In this document: one piece after another, positions 6,060 to 11,930 of the stretch
Numbering within the stretch: position 1 is the stretch's first letter
Layout of the letters: the number at the start of each line of letters is the position of its first letter
NCBI GenBank assembly: GCA_036732565.1
Contig: DAINCF010000201.1
Coordinates: 1 to 11,930, forward strand
Source: JAIVJN01 sp036732565
Lineage (GTDB): Bacteria > Acidobacteriota > Vicinamibacteria > Vicinamibacterales > UBA2999
Direction: 5' to 3'
DNA length: 11,930 bases
Position numbers and translations under genes: made by a program
Notes under the pieces: generated by a model
Told to the model about the DNA's origin: nothing
The model's input: the letters and a program-made list of their open reading frames with translations, nothing else
Database searches by the model: none

Positions 6060-8456
6060 ATGACCGATCTGACGCAGAACCTCCGGATTGCGGTGCGATC
6101 GCTCTTGCGGCAGCGAAGCTTCACGTTGATCGCCGTCCTGACGCTTGCGCTGGGCATCGGCGCGACCACGGCGATCTTCAGCGTCGTCTACGGCATCCTG
6201 CTGCGGCCGCTGCCCTATCCAGATGCCGATCGGCTGCTCGCGATCGGCCAGACCCAGCGCAGCAACCCGACCGAGCCGGCCAGTGGCTCGGTCTCGCACC
6301 TCAATTTCCTCGATTGGCAGCGAACGTCGAAGACGGTGTCGCGTATGGCGCTCTACTCCGCGCGCACTGCCGTCGTCAATCTCGGCGAGGCGGATACCGT
6401 GCCATCCGCAATGGTGACACCCGATTTCTTCCATGTGTTCGACACGCCGTTGCTGATAGGTCGCGCGTTCACGCCGGAAGAAGATCGGCCAGGCGGCCCC
6501 CAGGCGGCGATCGTGAGCTACCGCTTCTGGCAGGATCGCCTGGGCGGTCGCAGTGACGTGCTGTCGCAGGCCATCGACGTCGCCGGCGTCCCTCGTCCGA
6601 TCGTCGGCGTGGCGCCACACGGCTTCGACTTCCCGCGGCGCGCGCAGATGTGGCTGCCGATGAGAAGCGACGACACCCAGTGCGGCCGCGGGTGTGTCTT
6701 CATGAACGGCCTGGGGCGACTCGCGGATGGCGCCTCCTCACAGGACGCGCAGCACGAGCTTGGCGGGATCGCGGCGGCGTTGGAGCGCGATTTCCCCAAC
6801 GCCAACACCGATGTGACGGTGATGGTGCAAACGCTCCACGATCGCACGGTGGGCAGCGTGCAGACGGCGCTGGCCATTCTGCTCGCCGCAGTAATGATGG
6901 TGCTTTTGATCGCGTGCGCGAACGTTGCCAACCTCGTCCTGGTGCGTGGCGCCGCTCGGCAGGACGAGATTGCGGTCCGCGCCGCGTTGGGCGCCGGCCG
7001 CCGCGGCATCGTGTCGTACTTGCTGACCGAAAACCTGGTGTTGGCCATCCTGGGCGGCGCACTGGGCCTGATGGTCGCCTCGTTCGGTGTCGACGCGCTG
7101 ACGCTGATCGCGCCGGCGGACCTGCCACGCCTGGACGACATTCACTTCGACGTACCAACCTTCGCGTTTGCCACGGCCATGGTGGTCCTGACCACCGTCA
7201 TCTTCGGCATGGGGCCGGCACTTCGCCTGTCGCGCGTCCCGCTGGTCTCGGCGCTCGGACAACGCGGCGGCGTCGGTCGCGCCCGTCAGCGTTGGACGCG
7301 ATCGCTGTTATTGGTGGCCGAGGTGGGTTTGTCACTGGTGCTGTTGCTCGGCGCTGGACTGCTGATTCGTACGCTCTCCGCGCTGCAGCGCACGGATCTC
7401 GGCTTCGACGTCCAGGGCCGGACCACGTTTGGCGTCGCGCTGCCCCCGGTCCGCTACACGCCGGCCGACGCGATCGCGTTTCACGACCGCCTGGACGAGG
7501 CCTTGGCCGCGATTCCTGGAGTGACGCAAGTCGGTCGGATCTCGGAGCTACCGCTCGGCACCGGCGAGAACGTGCTGAACTTCGCCCGGCCCGATCAGCC
7601 CCCGGCACCACCTGGACGGCCGCTTACGGCACGCATCGCCCGCGTCGATCCCGACTACTTCTCGGTGATGAGCATCCCCGTGCTGCGGGGACGGGCCTTC
7701 ACCGCGAACGACAGGCAGGGTGCACCGAACGCTGTCATCGTCAACCGCCGCATGGCGGAGGTGTTCTGGCCTGACGGCGATCCTGTCGGGCGGCCCATCG
7801 CGATTGATGACCGCGAGCCCGGTACGGTGGTCGGCGTCGTCGGCGACGTCCGATCGACCGAGCCGCGGCAGCCGCCACAGCCGGAGATGTATGTTCCCCA
7901 CGCGCAGTTCGGCGATCGCACGGCGAACTACGTGCTGCAGGGGCCCCTCGATGCCCCCAACACGATCGCCGCTGCACGGCAGGTCGTGCGGCGCCTCGAT
8001 GCCCGGGTGCCACTGCTCTCTCCAGGATCCATGGAGCAGCTCCTCGAACGGCGCCTCGGGCGACCGCAGTTCTACGTCGTGCTGCTCGGTCTGTTCGCGG
8101 GACTGGCGTCGCTGCTTGCCGCCGTCGGCATCTACGGCGTCGTGGCCTACGCGGTGGCGCAACGCACGCGAGAGATCGGCCTGCGCGTGGCACTGGGCGC
8201 GCGTCAATCGGAGGTCGTGGGCCTGATGCTGTGGCAGGGGCTGCGGCCAGCGACGATCGGAATCGCGCTCGGCTTGCTGATTGCCGCCGCCACCGGCCGT
8301 TACCTCAACACGCTGCTCTACGGCGTCCGGCCGTACGATCCCCTCACCTTCGTTGTCGTTACCGTCGCGTTACTCGTCATCGTCGCGATCGCGTGCGCGA
8401 TCCCCGCGCGGCGGGCCAGCCGTATCGCGCCAGCGGAGGCGCTCCGCGGCGACTAG
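6060..8456 (+). CDS. ABC transporter permease of the acidobacterial duplicated orphan permease (ADOP) type
   Basis: This 798-residue inner-membrane protein contains two MacB-like units in tandem. The first has a membrane segment at about 21-48, a periplasmic MacB_PCD domain at about 50-260 and FtsX membrane segments at about 267-295, 317-342 and 366-386. The second has a segment at 413-436, a periplasmic domain at about 440-665 and FtsX segments at about 671-697, 730-750 and 762-783. The internal duplication shows in EIAVRAALGAGRRGIV (303-318) against EIGLRVALGARQSEVV (705-720). Relatives such as MacB and LolC/E export substrates or drive periplasmic machines with a separate ATPase. No ATPase gene lies in the window, which fits the 'orphan' name. 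It starts 4 bases after the VWA stop and is the last gene of the unit. Its stop TAG overlaps that of the convergent deacetylase. The substrate is unknown. Confidence 0.95.
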   Translation: MTDLTQNLRIAVRSLLRQRSFTLIAVLTLALGIGATTAIFSVVYGILLRPLPYPDADRLLAIGQTQRSNPTEPASGSVSHLNFLDWQRTSKTVSRMALYSARTAVVNLGEADTVPSAMVTPDFFHVFDTPLLIGRAFTPEEDRPGGPQAAIVSYRFWQDRLGGRSDVLSQAIDVAGVPRPIVGVAPHGFDFPRRAQMWLPMRSDDTQCGRGCVFMNGLGRLADGASSQDAQHELGGIAAALERDFPNANTDVTVMVQTLHDRTVGSVQTALAILLAAVMMVLLIACANVANLVLVRGAARQDEIAVRAALGAGRRGIVSYLLTENLVLAILGGALGLMVASFGVDALTLIAPADLPRLDDIHFDVPTFAFATAMVVLTTVIFGMGPALRLSRVPLVSALGQRGGVGRARQRWTRSLLLVAEVGLSLVLLLGAGLLIRTLSALQRTDLGFDVQGRTTFGVALPPVRYTPADAIAFHDRLDEALAAIPGVTQVGRISELPLGTGENVLNFARPDQPPAPPGRPLTARIARVDPDYFSVMSIPVLRGRAFTANDRQGAPNAVIVNRRMAEVFWPDGDPVGRPIAIDDREPGTVVGVVGDVRSTEPRQPPQPEMYVPHAQFGDRTANYVLQGPLDAPNTIAAARQVVRRLDARVPLLSPGSMEQLLERRLGRPQFYVVLLGLFAGLASLLAAVGIYGVVAYAVAQRTREIGLRVALGARQSEVVGLMLWQGLRPATIGIALGLLIAAATGRYLNTLLYGVRPYDPLTFVVVTVALLVIVAIACAIPARRASRIAPAEALRGD

Positions 8457-9415
8457 TGGAGCGGTTGGCGCGAGGTCGAGGCTTCTTGCACCCACGCCGG
8501 CACCTCGGGCTCACCCGCGAAGAAGGCGCCCTTCTTGCCTTCGGTCAGCGCCCACCGGTGCAGCCACGTGATGCCGCTGGGCCCGAAGAACTCATCGCGC
8601 TTCGTGGAGTAGGCCTCGTCCTCGAGCGCGCGATCGAGCGGGATGAAGCGATAGCCTCGACGCTCCAGCATCGGCAGCCACACCGCGAATGCGCGTGCAT
8701 TCAGCGCGTTGGCGTGCGTCAGCAGCACGTGACGCATCGGCCGTCCCAGCAGCGCCATGGATTGCTGTTCGTAGTACTCGACCACGCGTGACATGTAATC
8801 CACGTAAGTCGTGAAGACGCGTTCGGCACCCGGCGCGTCACCGGCGGCAATGAGCCGGTCGTAGGCGCTGGCGAAGATGTAATCGGCGTTGTCGATCGTG
8901 ACCGGCGCGATGCGGTAGCTCCGCTCGGCCAGAAGCGACTCCAGCCCCTGGCGAACGTCTGAGGAAAGGCCGGTGTGCAGGAACGGATGCCGGAAAAAGC
9001 GTAACGGTTTCCCTGCCGCCTTGAGGAGTTGTCGCGTGACCGGCTCGCCGCGGATCAGATCGGCTTTGAAGTCGTCCAGCGACACGAGATGCAGGTCGGG
9101 ATGTGAATAGGTGTGATTCCCCAGCTCGAAGCCAGCCGCAATCCATTGCTCCAACAAGGCCACGCGCGCCGGGTCTGGCGCGCCGTCGCGGTCGAGCTTG
9201 CCCTCGTTGACGAACCCGATGGCCGGCACGCGATGGCGCGTGAAGGCCTCGAGAATGCCTTTCGTCAGCCGTTCGAAGTGCCCGTTGCTTCGGTCGACCG
9301 CGGACACGGCTGGCAAGTCGTCGACGGTGAACGCCATCTCGCGATCGACGATCTGAGGCTTCTGCGCAGCGAGTGACAGCACAGCCGCCAGCAGCACCGG
9401 GAACACACGAAGCAT
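8453..9415 (-). CDS. Exported polysaccharide deacetylase (NodB domain, carbohydrate esterase 4 type)
   Basis: This enzyme is expected to remove acetyl groups from N-acetylated sugars in peptidoglycan or another polysaccharide, using a divalent metal. NodB motifs are visible in order: TVDD (30-33, with catalytic base and metal Asp), HTYSH (101-105, the two metal His), RHP (142-144) and LTHAN (232-236, catalytic His234). A signal peptide covers about residues 1-17 (LAA-QKP). The ATG at 9415 is chosen because it begins the signal peptide; the frame is open upstream to 9460, but that part runs into the end of the neighbouring gene. The protein is 320 residues. CATACT ends 6 bases before the start, suggesting its own promoter without a leader. 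Its stop codon overlaps the permease stop on the opposite strand. Family firm; substrate inferred. Confidence 0.93.
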   Translation of the reverse strand: MLRVFPVLLAAVLSLAAQKPQIVDREMAFTVDDLPAVSAVDRSNGHFERLTKGILEAFTRHRVPAIGFVNEGKLDRDGAPDPARVALLEQWIAAGFELGNHTYSHPDLHLVSLDDFKADLIRGEPVTRQLLKAAGKPLRFFRHPFLHTGLSSDVRQGLESLLAERSYRIAPVTIDNADYIFASAYDRLIAAGDAPGAERVFTTYVDYMSRVVEYYEQQSMALLGRPMRHVLLTHANALNARAFAVWLPMLERRGYRFIPLDRALEDEAYSTKRDEFFGPSGITWLHRWALTEGKKGAFFAGEPEVPAWVQEASTSRQPLH

Positions 9416-9421
9416 GTGAGG

Positions 9422-9427
9422 AGTATG
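9422..9427 (-). promoter_or_regulatory. -10-like box CATACT before the deacetylase
   Basis: On the minus strand CATACT ends 6 bases before the ATG at 9415, the spacing at which transcription would begin at the A of the start codon. The space between is CCTCAC, which has no Shine-Dalgarno character. The box deviates from TATAAT at two positions and no -35 box is clear, so it rests mainly on the shared arrangement with other genes here. Confidence 0.35.
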
Positions 9428-9453
9428 CCGCAATCCATGCTCCAGCCCAAGAT

Positions 9454-9945
9454 TCACCACTCTGCGATCAGGGTGCCACTGACACGCTGATGCAGCTCCC
9501 AGCCGATGCGGTACTCCGCGGCAACCGCAACGCGGCGAGCGACGACGACCCGGATCCCGCCGCCTCCTGTGAAGGCCGGATCGCTCGACCAGTACGGCCC
9601 TCCACGCACGAGATCTCTGCTCCAGAACGCGCCCACGCCGCCGACGACGAACGGGATGACGGGTGCGGACGCGAGATCGACGGACACGTTGCCCGTCAGC
9701 ATCACCGCACGATCCCGCAGTAGGGCTGAGTTGTTCATGACCACGATCTCGGGTCCGATGCTCACGCGCGCCGAGATGTAGCGGCGAAGCGCGCCTCCCA
9801 CGAGCGTATAGCCCTTCGTCGCATCGTCCACGAACCCCGCGTAGCCGGCGGATAGATCGGCCGCCCAGCGCTGTTCCTGCCCGCTGACACCCGCGGTTGC
9901 GACCAGCCAGACCAGGACCGTGCTCGTGAGGCCGCGCATCGTCAT
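9454..9945 (-). CDS. Exported barrel-like protein of unknown function
   Basis: I do not recognise a specific family. The protein (163 residues from the ATG at 9945) has a signal peptide (about 1-22, VSG-QEQ) followed by strand-like segments rich in glycine and aromatics, such as WAADLSAGYAGF, VGGALRRYISARVSIGPEI, VIPFVVGGVGAFWSRD and VAAEYRIGWELHQ. This is the look of small outer-membrane beta-barrels, but without a recognisable C-terminal signature. Possible starts are GTG 9954, ATG 9945 and ATG 9939; none has a strong Shine-Dalgarno sequence. ATG 9945 is a compromise. It follows the TrmB gene on the same strand after 48 bases, with a dyad in the gap, and precedes the deacetylase by 38 bases. 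Whether these three are co-transcribed is unclear. It shares no obvious similarity with the barrel-like protein at 2456-3055 beyond general character. Confidence 0.7.
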   Translation of the reverse strand: MTMRGLTSTVLVWLVATAGVSGQEQRWAADLSAGYAGFVDDATKGYTLVGGALRRYISARVSIGPEIVVMNNSALLRDRAVMLTGNVSVDLASAPVIPFVVGGVGAFWSRDLVRGGPYWSSDPAFTGGGGIRVVVARRVAVAAEYRIGWELHQRVSGTLIAEW

Positions 9946-9949
9946 ACCA

Positions 9950-9969
9950 TTCACGCCTGTAGGAGTGAA
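9950..9969. repeat. 20-base imperfect dyad upstream of the barrel-like gene
   Basis: TTCAC and GTGAA are the outer arms, with CCT and AGG inside; 8 of 10 positions pair. It lies 4 bases before the ATG at 9945 and covers the alternative GTG start at 9954. It could be a protein-binding site or, in RNA, a hairpin with a TGTA loop that ends the TrmB transcript or hides the start. No T-run follows, so a classical terminator is unlikely. Confidence 0.4.
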
Positions 9970-9993
9970 TGTGCGAATCGGAGGAGACCCGGC

Positions 9994-10845
9994 TCAGGCT
10001 CGGGCGGGGCGTGGATCGACATCGACTTCGCGAAGGCTACGCATCGCCTTGCGCCACAGCTCGTTGAAGCCTTCGGCGAGATTCCCCGCCAGCTCGCGGT
10101 CGCGCAGCAAGAGCGACGCGAACCTCCCCTCTTTGACGAATGGGTGATCGAGCGGAAGCACCACGGTCTCATCGTCAACCACGTGGAATGGATGCCCCAA
10201 CTCGCCGGAGTAGCGCACCCCGGTGACGTGACGCAAATCGGCGCGATGGCGCTTCAGAAAGTCGACGAGCGAGCGGGCGGATTGGTATGAAAACCCGAAC
10301 ACGACTTGATGCTGCACACCGTGCTCGGCGGTGTTCTTGGCGATGCGCCTCAGGATGGGGAACCCGTCGCGAATCGACATGTCCAATGCCGTGAGATCCC
10401 CTTGCTCCATGTAGGACAGGATGCGCGTGCGCGCGGCGGCCAACGGCACCAGGTGACGCCGGACGTGCCCCTCGACACCGAGCGCGAGATCGACGAACGG
10501 CTGACGGCCGTGTGCGCGTGAGCGGAGACCGGCGAGAGTCTTCGCCAGACTGGACGTGGACGCGGCGAACTGCTCGGCACGGTCGCGGGCAATCTCGATC
10601 ACGCGGGCGACGACGCTGTCCGCAGGCAGAGCGGCGAACATCTTCGGCCGCGTCGGCTGAATCTGGACGAGCCCCAGCCCCGCGAGTTTCTCCATCGCCA
10701 GGTAGATCTTCGAGCTCGGCACCGAGCCTTCGCGACACAGGGTCGCCGCATCGGCAACGCCATACAGCATCAATGCCATCAGGGCTTTTCGTTCGTACAG
10801 CGCCAGGCCGATCTCCTCGAGCTGCTCGGGATCCGGGAGTGCCAT
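9994..10845 (-). CDS. TrmB family transcriptional regulator
   Basis: This 283-residue DNA-binding protein has a winged helix-turn-helix at about residues 8-75 (EIGLALYERKALMALMLYG, then SSKIYLAMEKLAGLGLVQ), a helical linker at about 76-108 and a C-terminal domain at about 110-265 of the kind that senses ligands in TrmB proteins. The pattern of one domain start, ARTRILSYME, resembles the phospholipase-D-like fold of TrmB C-terminal domains. TrmB proteins are best known as archaeal sugar-responsive regulators but also occur in bacteria; the effector here is unknown. The ATG at 10845 is the only sensible start, with GGAGG just 1 base before it (too close for normal use) and GATAAT ending 7 bases before. 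A perfect dyad adjoins the -10 box, suggesting autoregulation. It is divergent from the VOC gene, its likeliest other target. Confidence 0.87.
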   Translation of the reverse strand: MALPDPEQLEEIGLALYERKALMALMLYGVADAATLCREGSVPSSKIYLAMEKLAGLGLVQIQPTRPKMFAALPADSVVARVIEIARDRAEQFAASTSSLAKTLAGLRSRAHGRQPFVDLALGVEGHVRRHLVPLAAARTRILSYMEQGDLTALDMSIRDGFPILRRIAKNTAEHGVQHQVVFGFSYQSARSLVDFLKRHRADLRHVTGVRYSGELGHPFHVVDDETVVLPLDHPFVKEGRFASLLLRDRELAGNLAEGFNELWRKAMRSLREVDVDPRPARA

Positions 10846-10852
10846 GCCTCCA

Positions 10853-10858
10853 ATTATC
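10853..10858 (-). promoter_or_regulatory. -10-like box GATAAT of the TrmB gene
   Basis: On the minus strand GATAAT ends 7 bases before the ATG at 10845, leaving room for at most a base or two of leader. The adjacent dyad (10860-10874) would place a bound regulator directly over the spacer of this promoter. No good -35 box is seen. Confidence 0.5.
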
Positions 10859-10859
10859 T

Positions 10860-10874
10860 ACTACTTTGAGTAGT
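10860..10874. promoter_or_regulatory. Perfect 15-base dyad ACTACT-N3-AGTAGT, probable TrmB operator
   Basis: Two 6-base arms pair perfectly around TTG. The site lies in the 91-base gap between the divergent TrmB and VOC genes, one base from the TrmB -10 box. It contains TACT and GAGTA, which I recall as the half-sites of a haloarchaeal TrmB motif, though there the spacing is wider (about 7-8 bases). That TrmB binds here is inferred from position and symmetry. Confidence 0.55.
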
Positions 10875-10924
10875 TGAATCGATCGGCACAGACGCGAGAG
10901 AGTGAGCAGGTGATTGGCTCTTCC

Positions 10925-10930
10925 GAGGAG
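10925..10930 (+). promoter_or_regulatory. Shine-Dalgarno site GAGGAG of the VOC gene
   Basis: GAGGAG lies 6 bases before the ATG at 10937. It sets the start there rather than at the in-frame upstream start codon at 10874, and shows that this gene uses ordinary initiation with a leader. Confidence 0.7.
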
Positions 10931-10936
10931 ATTGAC

Positions 10937-11365
10937 ATGAGCACTGTGGCAACCGGGCACGTGATTCCGATGATTACCGTCGAGTCCGTCGACGCGATTC
11001 GCGACTACTACATCAACAAGCTGGGATTCACCCATCAGATGGGCGTGGTGGGCAAGGATGGTCAGCTCGACTTCGTCACCGTGATCATGGGCGGCGCCCG
11101 CGTGATGTTCATGCGCGAGCCAGGCGCCGAGGTGGAGGGCCGTGGCGCTGGGAAGAAGCAGCCGGTGCAGATGTACATGCAGGTCGAGAACGTCGACGCC
11201 TACCACGAGATCGTGAAGAAGCAGGGCGTGAAGATCAGCGACCCGCTTACGCTGCAATGGTGGGGCGACAAGACGTTCAAGGTGCTGGATCCCAACGGCT
11301 ATGAGATCTGGTTCTACACGAACGTCGGCGAGGCGAAGCCGCCCCAAGGCGCGAAGATTGTCTAA
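10937..11365 (+). CDS. VOC-fold protein (glyoxalase/bleomycin-resistance/dioxygenase superfamily)
   Basis: This 142-residue protein has two beta-alpha-beta-beta-beta modules of the vicinal oxygen chelate (VOC) fold. The first covers about 8-65 (HVIPMITVESVDAIRDYY, then LDFVTVIMGGARVMFM), the second about 75-130 (VQMYMQVENVDAYHEIV, ending DPNGYEIWFY). The final motif supplies Glu123, the usual third metal ligand. His8 could be the first ligand, but the second position is Gln78-Met79-Tyr80, without a clear His, so metal binding is uncertain. Members range from glyoxalase I and dioxygenases to antibiotic-binding proteins, and the function here cannot be chosen. Length and the good Shine-Dalgarno site support the start. 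It is divergent from the TrmB regulator with a dyad between, so regulation by TrmB is plausible. No second + strand gene follows, so it is probably transcribed alone. Confidence 0.88.
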   Translation: MSTVATGHVIPMITVESVDAIRDYYINKLGFTHQMGVVGKDGQLDFVTVIMGGARVMFMREPGAEVEGRGAGKKQPVQMYMQVENVDAYHEIVKKQGVKISDPLTLQWWGDKTFKVLDPNGYEIWFYTNVGEAKPPQGAKIV

Positions 11366-11379
11366 CGGCGGCTCGCCGT
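11365..11379 (+). terminator. GC hairpin at the end of the VOC gene, possible terminator
   Basis: ACGGCG and CGCCGT form a 6-bp stem around GCT. The first base is the last base of the VOC stop codon TAA. No T-run follows (GAAATC), so it is not a classical intrinsic terminator, but its place directly at the stop codon and between convergent genes suggests a 3'-end structure. Confidence 0.35.
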
Positions 11380-11413
11380 GAAATCTGTGGCTAAGAGACC
11401 TGTGCCATCCCAG

Positions 11414-11930
11414 CTAGGCGGCCGTTCCAGGTCGCTTGAGATCGGCGGCGATCTGGTCCGCCGAGCGCAGCGTGAGCGCAACGAACGTCAGCGTGCCGTT
11501 GGCGCAGCCGGCGGTGGGACAGGTCGGCGCGCCGACGATTGACAGGTTGGGATGGTCGTGCGCGCGGCCGAAGCTGTCGGTCACGCTCTCCTTCGGATTC
11601 GTGCCCATACGACATCCACCCGCCGGATGATCGACGTAGGTGCTGTACTGCGTCGACACGATCTTGCCGTTGTTGTTCCGAGCGAGATCCTGGAAGCGCC
11701 CGAGGATGATCTGTTTGGTCTGTTCGACGCGCGCCTCAGTGGCCGCATCCAGCTTCTGTGTGACCGTGGGCAGCGGATCGCCGTAGCGATTCTTCCGGGT
11801 CGCGTCGAGCGTGACCGCGCTCTCGCGATCCGGATGCGTGTCGTAGTAGGCCCGGACTCGCGCCCGGGCGCGCTTGGAGCGGGCGCGCCAATCGGCCAGC
11901 ACCACGTCGCCGAGTTGCACCTTCCCCTGG
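11414..11930 (-). CDS. GMC family oxidoreductase, C-terminal part (start beyond right edge)
   Basis: This is the C-terminal end of a glucose-methanol-choline type FAD enzyme, which oxidises alcohols or sugars. The visible 171 residues include the GMC C-terminal signature: DHPAGGCRMG, where the first His (codon 11627-11629) is the expected catalytic base, and later GAPTCPTAGCANGTLT, where the Asn (codon 11498-11500) is the expected second active-site residue. The end, with LTLRSADQIA, is the usual final helix. In this family the sequences GTCRMG and NPTLT are common; here they read GGCRMG and NGTLT, resembling the membrane-associated sugar/gluconate dehydrogenase branch. The FAD-binding N-terminal part lies outside the window, and a valine codon at 11920 is internal, not the start. 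It is convergent with the VOC gene, with a 48-base gap. Substrate unknown. Confidence 0.92.
   Translation of the reverse strand, partial: QGKVQLGDVVLADWRARSKRARARVRAYYDTHPDRESAVTLDATRKNRYGDPLPTVTQKLDAATEARVEQTKQIILGRFQDLARNNNGKIVSTQYSTYVDHPAGGCRMGTNPKESVTDSFGRAHDHPNLSIVGAPTCPTAGCANGTLTFVALTLRSADQIAADLKRPGTAA

Noticed and set aside
5264..6169. Open frame of 301 codons on the minus strand
   Set aside because: It is antisense to the VWA gene and the permease start, which have intact motifs. No signal peptide, domain or ribosome site supports it.
3130..8456. Toxin-antitoxin pair plus TPR/VWA/permease as one defence system
   Set aside because: The pair is complete by itself with its own operator-like promoter. 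The following unit has a separate -10 box, encodes envelope proteins and lacks nuclease, ATPase or sensor genes typical of defence systems.
9994..10845. TrmB gene as recent transfer from archaea
   Set aside because: TrmB-family proteins also occur in bacteria, and the gene shows the same GC-rich codon character as its neighbours, with no mobile element nearby.
10175..11347. Open frame of 390 codons on the minus strand spanning the TrmB and VOC genes
   Set aside because: It overlaps two genes with clear domains, in a different frame from TrmB and antisense to VOC. The translation is low-complexity Arg/His/Ala text without motifs.

Overview
The window reads as GC-rich chromosomal DNA, most likely from the phylum Acidobacteriota (Vicinamibacteria-like). 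The main reasons are a large duplicated MacB/FtsX-type permease of the 'acidobacterial duplicated orphan permease' (ADOP) type and a protein of the acidobacterial VWFA-related type. Several exported hydrolases and small signal-peptide proteins of barrel character fit this. The placement rests on recognised families, not on a marker gene. I see no rRNA, tRNA, CRISPR array, transposase or phage gene. There is no gene-free stretch longer than about 130 bases.

Layout from left to right. 1-868 (-): Tat-exported dienelactone-hydrolase-like protein, cut by the left edge. 997-2436 (+): secreted M28 zinc metallopeptidase with a PA-like insert. 2456-3055 (-): small exported barrel-like protein of unknown function, convergent with the peptidase. 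3130-3896 (+): Phd/VapB-type antitoxin and PIN-domain (VapC-like) toxin with overlapping stop and start codons. 3909-8456 (+): a tight three-gene unit of an exported TPR protein, an exported VWA protein and an ADOP-type permease, separated by only 2 and 4 bases. 8453-9415 (-): exported polysaccharide deacetylase whose stop codon overlaps that of the permease. 9454-9945 (-): second small exported barrel-like protein. 9994-10845 (-): TrmB-family regulator. 10937-11365 (+): VOC-fold protein, divergent from the regulator. 11414-11930 (-): C-terminal part of a GMC-type flavin oxidoreductase, cut by the right edge.

How the parts relate. The toxin-antitoxin pair is self-contained and carries its own promoter with a repeated operator-like motif. 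The TPR, VWA and permease genes look co-transcribed. They probably act together at the cell envelope, but no substrate can be named. The TrmB regulator and the VOC gene share an intergenic region with a perfect 15-bp dyad beside the regulator's -10 box, which suggests autoregulation and perhaps control of the VOC gene.

The most unusual thing I see is in the start regions. Five of the ten genes with visible starts have a -10-like hexamer only 6-9 bases before the ATG (M28 peptidase, antitoxin, TPR protein, deacetylase, TrmB). Four of these lack a Shine-Dalgarno sequence at a usual distance. This is the signature of leaderless transcripts. Three other genes (hydrolase, first barrel-like protein, VOC) have good Shine-Dalgarno sites, so both initiation modes seem to coexist. 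I did not find a clear new multi-gene system. The TPR/VWA/permease unit is the best candidate for one with unknown function.
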